A DNA stretch of 64,000 bases from Oscillospiraceae bacterium. GTDB taxonomy: Bacteria; Bacillota; Clostridia; Oscillospirales; Acutalibacteraceae. Under the pieces are notes generated by a model. The model searched no databases, was not told the DNA's origin, and saw only the letters and a list, made by a program, of their open reading frames with translations. The DNA lies in assembly GCA_902790325.1 (NCBI GenBank), contig CADARP010000001.1, positions 310,001 through 374,000 on the forward strand. The letters are read 5' to 3'. Of the stretch, positions 26,620 to 34,552 are shown piece after piece; within the stretch, counting starts at the first letter, position 1; each line of letters starts with the position of its first letter. The translations under genes and the position numbers were made by a program.

Positions 26620-27496
26620 AACAAAACCGACTCTGCATCCTGTGCTGCAGTGGGCGGCTGCTGGTATATGCGCAGCCGCTTATTTTTTATGCTGCCTGCC
26701 GTCTTTTCACATGATCGGCAAATTCGCCGTACAGATGACGTTATCCGTTTTGTTTTCGGCTGGCTGTACCGTCGTGTTCTTTTTCATCCTTCCCCGCAGT
26801 CTTCTGGTGATCGGAAAAGGCTTGTCTCTGTTTCTCTGCGCGATGCTGTGTACCGCGATCGCCGGGCAGATCGTCCAGCAGATCCGGGCGGGCAAGCTGA
26901 TCGGTTGGGTACACACATTCTTCTATGACCGGCCTCTGACTGTTGCTGTCGTATGGGCGGTCGCATTTGTTCTTTTGATGGCCTTGCGCCTGTTTTCGCC
27001 GCAGCGAGATGCGTATGCGATTTTTCGCACAGACTACGTGCAATTCTTCAAGGACGCTTCCGGCGTTTTTCTGCTGTTCTACGTGTGCGTGCTGATCTAT
27101 TGTTTTCTGCTGCAGCGACGCCCGGGAGGGGAGAGCGGCATGAACCTTATCCCATTTTCCATGATCCTTGCCTATATCGGTTCCATGTCGTATGCTTATG
27201 AGAGCGTATTCTACATGATCGGAAACGTGCTCTGTTTTTTTCCGTTCGGATTCTTTTACCGTATCCGCCGTCGCAAATCCGACCGGATACGTCTGATCCT
27301 TCTGCCGATTGTCCTGTCGCTGCTGATCGAAGTGTCGCAGATTCTTTTGGGCATGGGCGATTTCGACGTCGACGACATCATCATGAACGCGTTCGGATTT
27401 TACTTCGGGTATTTTCTTTCGTTCCTGTGTGACAAAATCCGCGAAAAGCGCACGGCAGGGGAGGAGACGACGATCTTTCAAGCCCCCAGCGCATAA
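26603..27496 (+). CDS. VanZ-like membrane protein
   Basis: A 297-residue protein of about eight membrane helices. The C-terminal half matches VanZ: MIGNVLCFFPFGFFYRIRR, then LLIEVSQILLGMGDFDVDDIIMNAFGFYFGYFLSF. VanZ lowers teicoplanin sensitivity in enterococci, but most chromosomal VanZ-like proteins have no tested function. The start MPELYRT is chosen because AGGAG lies eight bases upstream inside ruvX. Neighbours are cell-wall genes (PBP, cwlD), so an envelope role is reasonable but inferred. Confidence 0.82.
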   Translation: MPELYRTKPTLHPVLQWAAAGICAAAYFLCCLPSFHMIGKFAVQMTLSVLFSAGCTVVFFFILPRSLLVIGKGLSLFLCAMLCTAIAGQIVQQIRAGKLIGWVHTFFYDRPLTVAVVWAVAFVLLMALRLFSPQRDAYAIFRTDYVQFFKDASGVFLLFYVCVLIYCFLLQRRPGGESGMNLIPFSMILAYIGSMSYAYESVFYMIGNVLCFFPFGFFYRIRRRKSDRIRLILLPIVLSLLIEVSQILLGMGDFDVDDIIMNAFGFYFGYFLSFLCDKIREKRTAGEETTIFQAPSA

Positions 27497-27519
27497 TCAC
27501 GCCTGAAAGCGCATACTTT
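27491..27519 (+). promoter_or_regulatory. Candidate sigma-E promoter upstream of cwlD
   Basis: GCATAAT at 27491-27497 and CATACTTT at 27512-27519, separated by 14 bases, resemble the sigma-E consensus (KMATATT, 14 bases, CATACAAT) at six of seven and six of eight positions. It lies 19 bases upstream of the cwlD start and would allow sporulation-specific expression within the PBP operon. Confidence 0.4.
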
Positions 27520-27538
27520 TCCCACGGAGGGGATGCGC

Positions 27539-28258
27539 ATGAGAAAACAGGCTGTTTGGTATGTTGCCGGCGCGATCGCGCTGCTGTTCGGCGCATTGGT
27601 TCCGGCAGCGGCATATGCAAACGCGCGCGCAATGCAGACCGCATCGCAGACGCCGCGCATCCGCACGGTCATCGTAGACGCCGGGCACGGCGGCTTTGAC
27701 GGCGGAGCGGTCGCTGCCGACGGCACGGTCGAAAAGGTTGTCAACCTTGCGATTGCGAAGCGCCTTTGCGCTGTGCTCGACTGCGCCGGTCTTCAGACCG
27801 TCATGACACGCACCGGCGACGATTCCATACATGATCCATCCTGCACAGGTATACGCGAGCAAAAGATATCGGACATCCGGAACAGACTGCGCATTATGGA
27901 GGAAACGCCGGAGTCGGTCTTTGTCAGCATACATCAGAATCATTTTTCACAGTCAAAATATCACGGCACACAAGTGTTTTACTCCGCGTGCGATGTGCGC
28001 AGCGAACCGTTGGCACAGTTTATTCAATCGGCGGTCGTTTCGGCTCTGCAGCCCGATAACACACGCCGGATCAAGCAGAGCGGAACGGAAATCTACCTTT
28101 TATATCATGCCGTTCGTCCGGCTGTGATGGTGGAGTGCGGATTCTTGTCCAATCCCGCGGAAACGGAAAAGCTGAAGACCGATCAATACCAAACGCAGAT
28201 GGCGCTGGCAGTGGCGCAGGGGATCATGAATTATCTACAGTCTTGCGAGGAAGTGTAA
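27539..28258 (+). CDS. cwlD: N-acetylmuramoyl-L-alanine amidase CwlD
   Basis: A 239-residue Amidase_3 zinc enzyme with an N-terminal signal or membrane segment (6-28). Zinc ligands His50 (VDAGHGGFDGG), Glu65 and His132 (VSIHQNHF) and catalytic Glu199 (VMVECGFLSN) are all present. CwlD removes the stem peptide from muramic acid during spore cortex synthesis so that muramic lactam can form. GGAGG is eight bases before the chosen ATG; an ATG two codons earlier is too close to it. A sigma-E-like promoter lies upstream. Confidence 0.9.
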   Translation: MRKQAVWYVAGAIALLFGALVPAAAYANARAMQTASQTPRIRTVIVDAGHGGFDGGAVAADGTVEKVVNLAIAKRLCAVLDCAGLQTVMTRTGDDSIHDPSCTGIREQKISDIRNRLRIMEETPESVFVSIHQNHFSQSKYHGTQVFYSACDVRSEPLAQFIQSAVVSALQPDNTRRIKQSGTEIYLLYHAVRPAVMVECGFLSNPAETEKLKTDQYQTQMALAVAQGIMNYLQSCEEV

Positions 28259-28263
28259 ACCAT

Positions 28264-29643
28264 ATGACAGGAAAAGTAAAAGCGGTTTATGTCTGTTCTC
28301 AATGCGGGCATGAAACGCAGAAATGGTACGGATGCTGCCCCGGATGCGGCGAGTGGAACACGCTGACGGAAGAAGTGCGGCAAACGCCCTCTGCTTCCAA
28401 AGCGGCTTCTGCCGGCAGACAGCAGGCAAGAGCCGCTCATGCCGAACGGCTTCAAGAGATTACAGCAGTCGGGGAGCACCGCTATCCGACCGGTCTCGGC
28501 GAATTGGACCGTGTACTCGGCGGCGGACTTGTCAAGGGTTCGCTCGTGCTCGTCAGCGGCGATCCGGGCATCGGCAAATCGACCATTCTGCTACAAATTT
28601 GTCAGAAACTGGGCGACAGTCTGGAAATACTGTATGTATCCGGAGAAGAATCGGCACACCAGATCAAGCTGCGCGCCGATCGCCTCGGCGTCGATACAGA
28701 ACATTTGTCCGTTCTCTGTGAGACCGATGTTCAGGCGATCGTCGAGTATATGCGCTCTTCGACGCCGGGATTGGTCATCATCGACTCTATCCAGACAATG
28801 AACATCGACGAACTGTCATCGTCTCCGGGTTCGGTCACGCAAGTACGCGAGTCGACAAATCTGTTCATGCGCGCTGCGAAATCCATGAATATCCCGATGT
28901 TCCTCGTGGGACACGTCAACAAGGACGGGAACATTGCGGGACCGAAAGTACTCGAACATATCGTCGATGCCGTGCTGTATTTTGAAGGGGAACGGAATTA
29001 TTCCTACCGCATCCTGCGCGCAGTCAAGAACAGATACGGCTCGACCAACGAGTTGGGCGTATTCGAGATGTCGGACAAGGGTCTTGTCGAAGTGGAGAAT
29101 CCGTCCTTGATGCTTATTTCCGGCAGACCAAAAAACACATCCGGAACTTGCATCGCGTGCCTGATGGAAGGCACGCGTCCGCTGATGGCGGAAGTTCAGG
29201 GACTTGTCACACAAACAGGCTTCGGCAATCCGCGCCGCATGACGACAGGATTCGATTATAACCGACTGTCGATGCTTTTAGCTGTTTTAGAAAAAAGATC
29301 AGGATATTATTTCAGCAACATGGACGCATACGTCAACGTCGTCGGGGGATTGAAACTGGATGAACCGGCATCCGATCTATCGGTTGCGCTCGCACTGATC
29401 TCCAGTTTGAAAGACGTCCCGATCCGCGACGACGTTCTGGCATTCGGTGAGATCGGACTTGCCGGAGAGATCCGTTCGGTCAATGCATGCGCGCAGCGCA
29501 TCCGTGAGGCTGCGCGGCTGGGATTTGCAAAGTGCGTGATTCCAAAACACAATCTTCCGAAACTCGCAACGGAATTGTCAAACAGCATTGAGATCGTCGG
29601 AGCACGAACGGTGCGCGATGCGTTTGAAGCTGTTTGTACATGA
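28264..29643 (+). CDS. radA: DNA repair protein RadA
   Basis: The 459-residue protein has the RadA order: a C4 zinc finger (CSQCGHETQKWYGCCPGC, residues 11-28), a RecA-like ATPase with Walker A GDPGIGKST (99-107), the RadA-specific KNRYGSTNE motif, and a C-terminal Lon-protease-like domain. RadA is a helicase aiding branch migration in recombination and repair. GAGGAAG lies about ten bases before the ATG, inside the cwlD end. A longer frame overlapping cwlD is rejected because the zinc finger marks the true N-terminus. Confidence 0.95.
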   Translation: MTGKVKAVYVCSQCGHETQKWYGCCPGCGEWNTLTEEVRQTPSASKAASAGRQQARAAHAERLQEITAVGEHRYPTGLGELDRVLGGGLVKGSLVLVSGDPGIGKSTILLQICQKLGDSLEILYVSGEESAHQIKLRADRLGVDTEHLSVLCETDVQAIVEYMRSSTPGLVIIDSIQTMNIDELSSSPGSVTQVRESTNLFMRAAKSMNIPMFLVGHVNKDGNIAGPKVLEHIVDAVLYFEGERNYSYRILRAVKNRYGSTNELGVFEMSDKGLVEVENPSLMLISGRPKNTSGTCIACLMEGTRPLMAEVQGLVTQTGFGNPRRMTTGFDYNRLSMLLAVLEKRSGYYFSNMDAYVNVVGGLKLDEPASDLSVALALISSLKDVPIRDDVLAFGEIGLAGEIRSVNACAQRIREAARLGFAKCVIPKHNLPKLATELSNSIEIVGARTVRDAFEAVCT

Positions 29644-29725
29644 ATAGAGTAGTTGGTCCGCAAAACCCATAAGGCACATATAAAGCATCTGCCATATGAA
29701 AATGAAGGTAGAAAAAAAATGCCCA

Positions 29726-29753
29726 ACTGCGCAAAATAGATATTTTGTGCAGT
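29726..29753. other. dif-like 28-bp palindrome upstream of the Xer recombinase gene
   Basis: Two 11-base arms (ACTGCGCAAAA on the left, TTTTGTGCAGT on the right) flank a 6-base centre, TAGATA. The overall inverted repeat pairs 13 bases with one G-U. Compared from memory with the Bacillus subtilis and E. coli dif sites, 19 of 28 positions agree with each. It lies 105 bases before the recombinase start. There is no U-tract on the plus side, so a terminator for radA is less likely. A role as a chromosome dimer resolution site is inferred. Confidence 0.45.
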
Positions 29754-29857
29754 TAAGGGGAGTGAAAAGTACGGCTTTCGTTGTTTTAGCTGCAATTCGA
29801 TCAGATAACCTTATTTGTCAACATTCTTATCTATTCTAAAAGGATTGGCGGTATCGT

Positions 29858-30853
29858 ATGAACCAATCGGATTATCAAAAGTTCCCTGAACCTGTTCAGG
29901 ACTATTTGTTTTATTTGCTGTCAATTAAACAGAAATCCAAACTGACTGTTCAAGGATACGCTTTGGACATTCAAATGTTTCTGCGCTATATGAAGATCCG
30001 GAAACAACTCGTTCCGAATGACGCCGATTTCAATTCCATAACCATATCAGATCTTGACATTGATTTTTTGCGTGAGATCACACTCGATGACGCGCACGCG
30101 TTTCTGACGTATTGTTATCTGAACCGCGGCAACGACGCGGCGGCACGTGCACGCAAGGCTGTCGCGATCAAGCGCTTTTTTCGTTATTTATCCATCGATC
30201 CCAAAAAATACGGCTTTGAGCGCAATCCGATGCAGGAATTGGAATCTCCGAAGATCAAACGTTCGCTTCCGAAGTATCTGACGCTTGAACAGAGTCTCGA
30301 TCTGCTCGGCTGCGTAGATGGGAATTTCAGGGAACGTGATTATTGTATTTTGGCATTATTTCTGAACTGCGGCCTGCGTATCTCGGAGCTTGTATCCCTG
30401 AATCTGACTGACGTTCGACGCGATGACACGCTGCGCGTGCTGGGCAAAGGTAATAAGGAACGAACGGTTTATCTCAATCCGACATGCGTCGCGGCGATCA
30501 GACGATACTTGCAGGTGCGTCCGGCAGACGGCGTGCAGGATCGCAATGCGCTGTTCATCAGCCGCAACAACAGACGCATCAGTGTACGCGCGGTGCAGAA
30601 CGTCGTGCAGAAATTTCTGCAAAAAGCCGGTCTCGACGGTCAGGGCTATTCCGCGCACAAGCTGCGTCACACGGCTGCTACACTGATGTACCAGCACGGC
30701 GACGTGGACGTGCTGCTTTTAAAGGAAATCCTCGGTCACGAGAATCTGTCTACAACGGAGATCTACACGCATGTTGTAGACAATCAGGTGCGTGAGGCGA
30801 TGCTCTCAAATCCGCTCGGCAGCCTCTCCCCTTCCGACGATCAGGAAAATTGA
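29858..30853 (+). CDS. Tyrosine recombinase, XerC/XerD-like
   Basis: A 331-residue site-specific recombinase with a SAM-like N-terminal DNA-binding domain (about 10-115) and a catalytic domain carrying Arg174, Lys197, His267, Arg270, His294 and nucleophile Tyr303 (HENLSTTEIYTH). Length and motifs fit the chromosomal Xer proteins that resolve chromosome dimers, not phage integrases. spoIIM is the convergent neighbour, and in Bacillus xerD (ripX) also lies close to spoIIM, which favours XerD. The ribosome site (AAAGGATTGGCGG) is poorly placed. A dif-like site lies just upstream. Confidence 0.88.
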   Translation: MNQSDYQKFPEPVQDYLFYLLSIKQKSKLTVQGYALDIQMFLRYMKIRKQLVPNDADFNSITISDLDIDFLREITLDDAHAFLTYCYLNRGNDAAARARKAVAIKRFFRYLSIDPKKYGFERNPMQELESPKIKRSLPKYLTLEQSLDLLGCVDGNFRERDYCILALFLNCGLRISELVSLNLTDVRRDDTLRVLGKGNKERTVYLNPTCVAAIRRYLQVRPADGVQDRNALFISRNNRRISVRAVQNVVQKFLQKAGLDGQGYSAHKLRHTAATLMYQHGDVDVLLLKEILGHENLSTTEIYTHVVDNQVREAMLSNPLGSLSPSDDQEN

Positions 30854-31479
30854 AAATACCCGGAGAATACAGCGTACAATGCCGTTTCCGCCAGTGCCGC
30901 GCAGATACAAACGGCTTCCGCAGCCAGAAAGCGCAAACAATATTGCCGAAACGTCTCTTGTTTCTCCGATTCGCGGATCAGCAGACCGTTCATGAGAAAA
31001 CGGCTCATCTGCATACCTGCCGAACACGCGAAGACAAGCGCCGCCGCGGTCAGGATGACGCCCGGATACAGGATCAGCGCGCAGTATCCGATCCCTTTGA
31101 GCATATACGTTTTATAAAGAAACGCGCTGACGATTCCGACGCTTGTTCCGTAACCCAATGTAATCAAAAACAAAAACGGCATTCCGACCGCGCACAGTCC
31201 GATGCAGAACGTCGAAAGAAGCAGTATGAGCTGTTTAAAAAGCGCATTACAGAAATTGATCGCCGCCGACTGACCGCTCTTGACAATCGAATAGTTTTCA
31301 AACAACGACAGCAGCCGCACCGAAAGCAGACTGCTGTTTTTTCGTACGGCGATCGCGCCGAGCAAGAGACCCGCAAGAAAAAACATAAACAGCAGAATCT
31401 CTTCCCGGTGTGACGGATGCTTTTCTCCGTTATAATAGCCTTTGATGCGTCCTGTCCGCTTTTGAATCACTGTGAACAT
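30841..31479 (-). CDS. spoIIM: Stage II sporulation protein M
   Basis: The 212-residue protein has about five membrane helices and the SpoIIM/DUF95 features (FLAGLLLGAIAVRKNSS near residue 35, LITLGYGTSVGIVSAF near 125). Length matches Bacillus SpoIIM (about 214). SpoIIM anchors SpoIIP and SpoIID, forming the complex that thins septal wall and drives engulfment. The convergent Xer gene overlaps its end by 13 bases. AAAGGAATGG precedes the start. A perfect sigma-E -10 sequence sits directly upstream. Confidence 0.87.
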   Translation of the reverse strand: MFTVIQKRTGRIKGYYNGEKHPSHREEILLFMFFLAGLLLGAIAVRKNSSLLSVRLLSLFENYSIVKSGQSAAINFCNALFKQLILLLSTFCIGLCAVGMPFLFLITLGYGTSVGIVSAFLYKTYMLKGIGYCALILYPGVILTAAALVFACSAGMQMSRFLMNGLLIRESEKQETFRQYCLRFLAAEAVCICAALAETALYAVFSGYFQFS

Positions 31480-31499
31480 CTTACCATTCCTTTCACCGT

Positions 31500-31507
31500 A
31501 TTGTATG
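31500..31507 (-). promoter_or_regulatory. Sigma-E-like -10 element for spoIIM
   Basis: CATACAAT on the minus strand, identical to the sigma-E -10 consensus, 20 bases before the spoIIM start. The -35 region 14 bases further upstream is weak. Confidence 0.4.
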
Positions 31508-31529
31508 CGGACAAGACAGACAGTAGAAC

Positions 31530-31570
31530 AACACAGCAGTATTGCGAATCAACCGCAATACTGCTGTGTT
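31530..31570 (-). terminator. 17-bp perfect hairpin after aminotransferase gene
   Basis: Arms 31530-31546 and 31554-31570 pair over all 17 bases around a 7-base loop. On the minus strand it is followed by GTTGTTCT, a weak U-tract. It separates the aminotransferase operon from spoIIM. Confidence 0.6.
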
Positions 31571-31587
31571 CTTACATTTGGATTCTA

Positions 31588-32784
31588 TTACCCCAGCGCG
31601 ATCTTTGCGAATGCGCCCAGGCGCTTGATGCCCTCTTCGAGCTTTTCGTCAGACGGCGTGGTGAAGTTGATACGGAAGCACTGGCTGCTGCCTTTTTCGT
31701 CACACAGGAACGCCGTGCCGGGCACGATGGCAACCTTGTGCTCCACAACGGCGCGCTTGCAGAAGTCGGCCATATCGACACCGTCCGGCAGCGTGCACCA
31801 AAGGAACAGACCGCCCTGGATGGGCAGGTATGTAATGCCCGTCGGGACGACATATTTATCTAAAAGATCCATCGCAAACTGTGCCTTGCGGCTGTAGAGC
31901 CGACGCAGGAACGCGAGATTCTCGTCGAAGTCATAGCGCGTCATGAACTCATAGCAGATCATCTGCGCAAGGATGTTCGTATGCACGTCCTCGCCCTGCT
32001 TGGCGACGACCATCTTTTTCATGATCTCCGACGGCGCGACCGTGTAGCCGACGCGAAGACCGGGCGCGATCACTTTGGAGAAGCTGCCGGAATAGATCAC
32101 GATGCCGTCCTCGTCAAATGATTTGATGTTGGGCAGGTTTTCACCGGAATACCGCAGATCGCCGTACGGGTTGTCCTCCACGATCAGCACGCCGTACTTT
32201 TTGGCAAGATCGTACAGCGCATGACGCTTTTCAAGCGACATCGTAACACCGGACGGATTCTGGAAATTCGGGATGGTATAGATGAAACGGACGTTCGGCG
32301 TATTCTCAAGCGCATCCGCCAGCGCCTCGATGCACATACCGTCCGGTTCGATCGGAACGCCCTTGAGCTGCGCGCCGAGACTGCGGAAGCAGTTGAGCGA
32401 ACCGATGAAGCTCGGATCTTCGGCGATCACATAGTCGCCCTCGTTGCACAGCACTTTAGCGCACATCTCCATGATCTGCTGCGCGCCGGATGTGATAAGC
32501 ACATCGTCGAACGCGCGGCCGATGTTATGGCGTGTTTTCATATAATCCCGCATAAAAGCGCGCAGTTTCGGATAGCCCTCGGTAACGCTGTACTGCAGCG
32601 CGTCGATCGGATGCGTCGCAAAAATGTCTGCGGCGATTTCACCGATCTGCTTTGCGGCAAATGCGTCCGGCGCAGGATTGCCCGCGGACAGAGAAACGAC
32701 CTCCGGGTCTGCAGCATACTTGAAAATCTCACGGATCGCGCTGGGCTTCAGCGTACTGATACGGTCAGAAAAATGATATTGCAT
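31588..32784 (-). CDS. PLP-dependent aminotransferase, class I/II (LysN/2-aminoadipate type)
   Basis: A 398-residue fold-type I aminotransferase. Motifs include LSAGNPAPDAFAAKQI at the N-terminus, YTIPNFQNPSG, VEDNPYGDLRYSG, the PLP lysine in SGSFSKVIAPGLRVG and the substrate arginine in FRINF. It resembles the 2-aminoadipate/aromatic aminotransferase group and the catalytic half of MocR regulators, but has no DNA-binding domain. Substrate is not determined. It follows the GH27 gene by six bases and is the last gene of the obg operon before a hairpin. Confidence 0.9.
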   Translation of the reverse strand: MQYHFSDRISTLKPSAIREIFKYAADPEVVSLSAGNPAPDAFAAKQIGEIAADIFATHPIDALQYSVTEGYPKLRAFMRDYMKTRHNIGRAFDDVLITSGAQQIMEMCAKVLCNEGDYVIAEDPSFIGSLNCFRSLGAQLKGVPIEPDGMCIEALADALENTPNVRFIYTIPNFQNPSGVTMSLEKRHALYDLAKKYGVLIVEDNPYGDLRYSGENLPNIKSFDEDGIVIYSGSFSKVIAPGLRVGYTVAPSEIMKKMVVAKQGEDVHTNILAQMICYEFMTRYDFDENLAFLRRLYSRKAQFAMDLLDKYVVPTGITYLPIQGGLFLWCTLPDGVDMADFCKRAVVEHKVAIVPGTAFLCDEKGSSQCFRINFTTPSDEKLEEGIKRLGAFAKIALG

Positions 32785-32790
32785 TGAGAA

Positions 32791-34521
32791 TCAATCCTCC
32801 TTTTTTTCGATTGCGCGCACACGGAATACCTTGACGCCGTGCGCAGGAACTTTAACGGACAGCGCGCCGTCCGTCTCATAAACGGTATCTTCCCACAGCT
32901 CGGTGCACCGATACAGAGGCGAAACGGGCAGGCCGGAGAACGCGTTACATGCGATCTCACGCACGTCGAAACTGCGGCAAACATAGTCCGAAGACTTATT
33001 GAAAATACAGATCGCCGCTTCACCGCCTGCCAGCGGTTTTACGAGCGTGTCCACGATACCGCTTGTTTTGACGCGGCGGCACTGTACGCCGAGCGGGTCC
33101 TGATCGAGCGAGATCAGCGCACGGTTCGTGACGATCCGGTACGTCGGATCGTCCGTATCGGGTGTACCGTCCTCCTTGACAAACTTGCGCACGTCATTGC
33201 CGAGGATCAGCGGCGACGCCATCATGCACCAGAGCGTGAAGTGGCTCTTATTCTCCTCGGCGGTCAAAGAACCGTTTCCAACCTCGAGCATGTCCGGATC
33301 ATTCCAGTGCCCGATGCCCGCATACTTTGCCAGCCGCACATTGAACTCATAGATTGCCAGCACAGACGCCCAGAACGGTTTGATATCCGGCGTGGTGCGC
33401 CAGAGGTTGCCGGCGAACCGTCCCCACTTCCACGGGAAATTGAGGCCCCATTCACAGATGGAGTAGCAGATCTTCTTTTCCGGTTTGCCCGTTTTTTCGG
33501 CGTATTCGCGTGTGGCGCGCTGCAGTTCCTTGCCCATGCCGCGGTACTGCATGGCGGAGGAAAGCTGTCTGGATGCAACAGGATTATAAAACTCGATCGT
33601 GTTCTCGCCGGCATTCAGCAGGATGCGGATCTGATGACGGCCGTTGCCGGACAGCGCCATCGTCGGCGGAACGGTGATCTTGTAGAGATCCGTACCGTTG
33701 ACCTTGATCTCGGCATATTTCAGGGCGTTGCTCTTTTTGCGCATACAAATCGTCATGACATATTCGCCTGCCGTCTCGACATCGCAGGTAAACGTCGCTG
33801 TTCCGAGCGCGCCGGAAAGCCCGTCGATGTACCGCCCGCTGGAGATACGCTCATCCTGCACGATACGCGCCTTGCCGGTCAGCACGGCCGTATCGGCCAT
33901 CCATTCTTTTTCGACGCCTGTTTCGGCACAGCGCAGCAGAATGCTTTCGATGCCGGGCGCACGGAACGGGATGGGCTTGTTGTGACAAAAATCATATTTG
34001 AAATACTCGATGCCCCATTCGGCAATGGTATCGGCGTCAAGCGCTTCGTTGCCGAGACTCGCAGGCAGATCCTCGCATGTGTACGTACCGTTGGAGGAAT
34101 AGATGCCAAGCTTGAGACCGAGCGCGTTGATTTTTTCGCAAAGCGCGGCGATCCCGGACGGGAAAGTGGACAGATCGCCCTGCAGCCTGCCTTCGGCGTC
34201 ACGCGCCGAGGACTGCCAGCAGTCATCCAGATTCAGGTACTGATAACCTGCGTCCAGAAGCCCGCTGTTTTTCATCGCGCAGCCGATCTCATAAATCAGA
34301 TCCTCATTGATCTTATTGCGGAACAGATTCCAGCTCGACCACCCCATCGGGGGCGTCGCTGCCATGCCGTTATCCATTTCATCCCAGTCCGGGACCGGGA
34401 GCTTCAGCGTCTGTACTGCCAGTTTGCCGAGCGCAGACACGTCAACGCGCTTGACTCTGTTCGACGCAAAACGTGCCGCCTTCGCCGCGGCGTTCTTGAT
34501 CGAATTCACTTTCTCGTTCAT
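32791..34521 (-). CDS. Glycoside hydrolase family 27 alpha-galactosidase with inserted carbohydrate-binding domain
   Basis: The 576-residue protein has a GH27 barrel: TPPMGWSSWN (56-65), YLNLDDCW, nucleophile Asp177 in FKYDFCH and probable acid/base Asp379 in NLWRTTPDI. HWNDPDMLEVGNG also fits. Between the two catalytic residues lies a beta-rich insert (about 215-335, with YVMTICMR, VNGTDLYKI and GENTIEFYN) that looks like a CBM35-type module. No signal peptide is seen, so it is likely intracellular. GGAGG precedes MNEK; a longer frame lacks one. It probably cleaves alpha-galactosides such as raffinose-family sugars. Confidence 0.9.
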   Translation of the reverse strand: MNEKVNSIKNAAAKAARFASNRVKRVDVSALGKLAVQTLKLPVPDWDEMDNGMAATPPMGWSSWNLFRNKINEDLIYEIGCAMKNSGLLDAGYQYLNLDDCWQSSARDAEGRLQGDLSTFPSGIAALCEKINALGLKLGIYSSNGTYTCEDLPASLGNEALDADTIAEWGIEYFKYDFCHNKPIPFRAPGIESILLRCAETGVEKEWMADTAVLTGKARIVQDERISSGRYIDGLSGALGTATFTCDVETAGEYVMTICMRKKSNALKYAEIKVNGTDLYKITVPPTMALSGNGRHQIRILLNAGENTIEFYNPVASRQLSSAMQYRGMGKELQRATREYAEKTGKPEKKICYSICEWGLNFPWKWGRFAGNLWRTTPDIKPFWASVLAIYEFNVRLAKYAGIGHWNDPDMLEVGNGSLTAEENKSHFTLWCMMASPLILGNDVRKFVKEDGTPDTDDPTYRIVTNRALISLDQDPLGVQCRRVKTSGIVDTLVKPLAGGEAAICIFNKSSDYVCRSFDVREIACNAFSGLPVSPLYRCTELWEDTVYETDGALSVKVPAHGVKVFRVRAIEKKED

Positions 34522-34552
34522 ATGAACCTCCAAATCCAAATTTTGTGTACAA

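Noticed and set aside
29726-29753. Interpretation of the palindrome as an intrinsic terminator for radA
   Set aside because: On the plus strand no U-tract follows (TAAGGGGAG). The A-run lies on the other side, where no gene needs termination. The dif-like reading is preferred but unproven.
30841-31000. Prophage or integrative element suggested by the tyrosine recombinase
   Set aside because: The recombinase has chromosomal Xer length and motifs, neighbours are core genes (radA, spoIIM), and no phage genes or direct-repeat attachment sites were seen.
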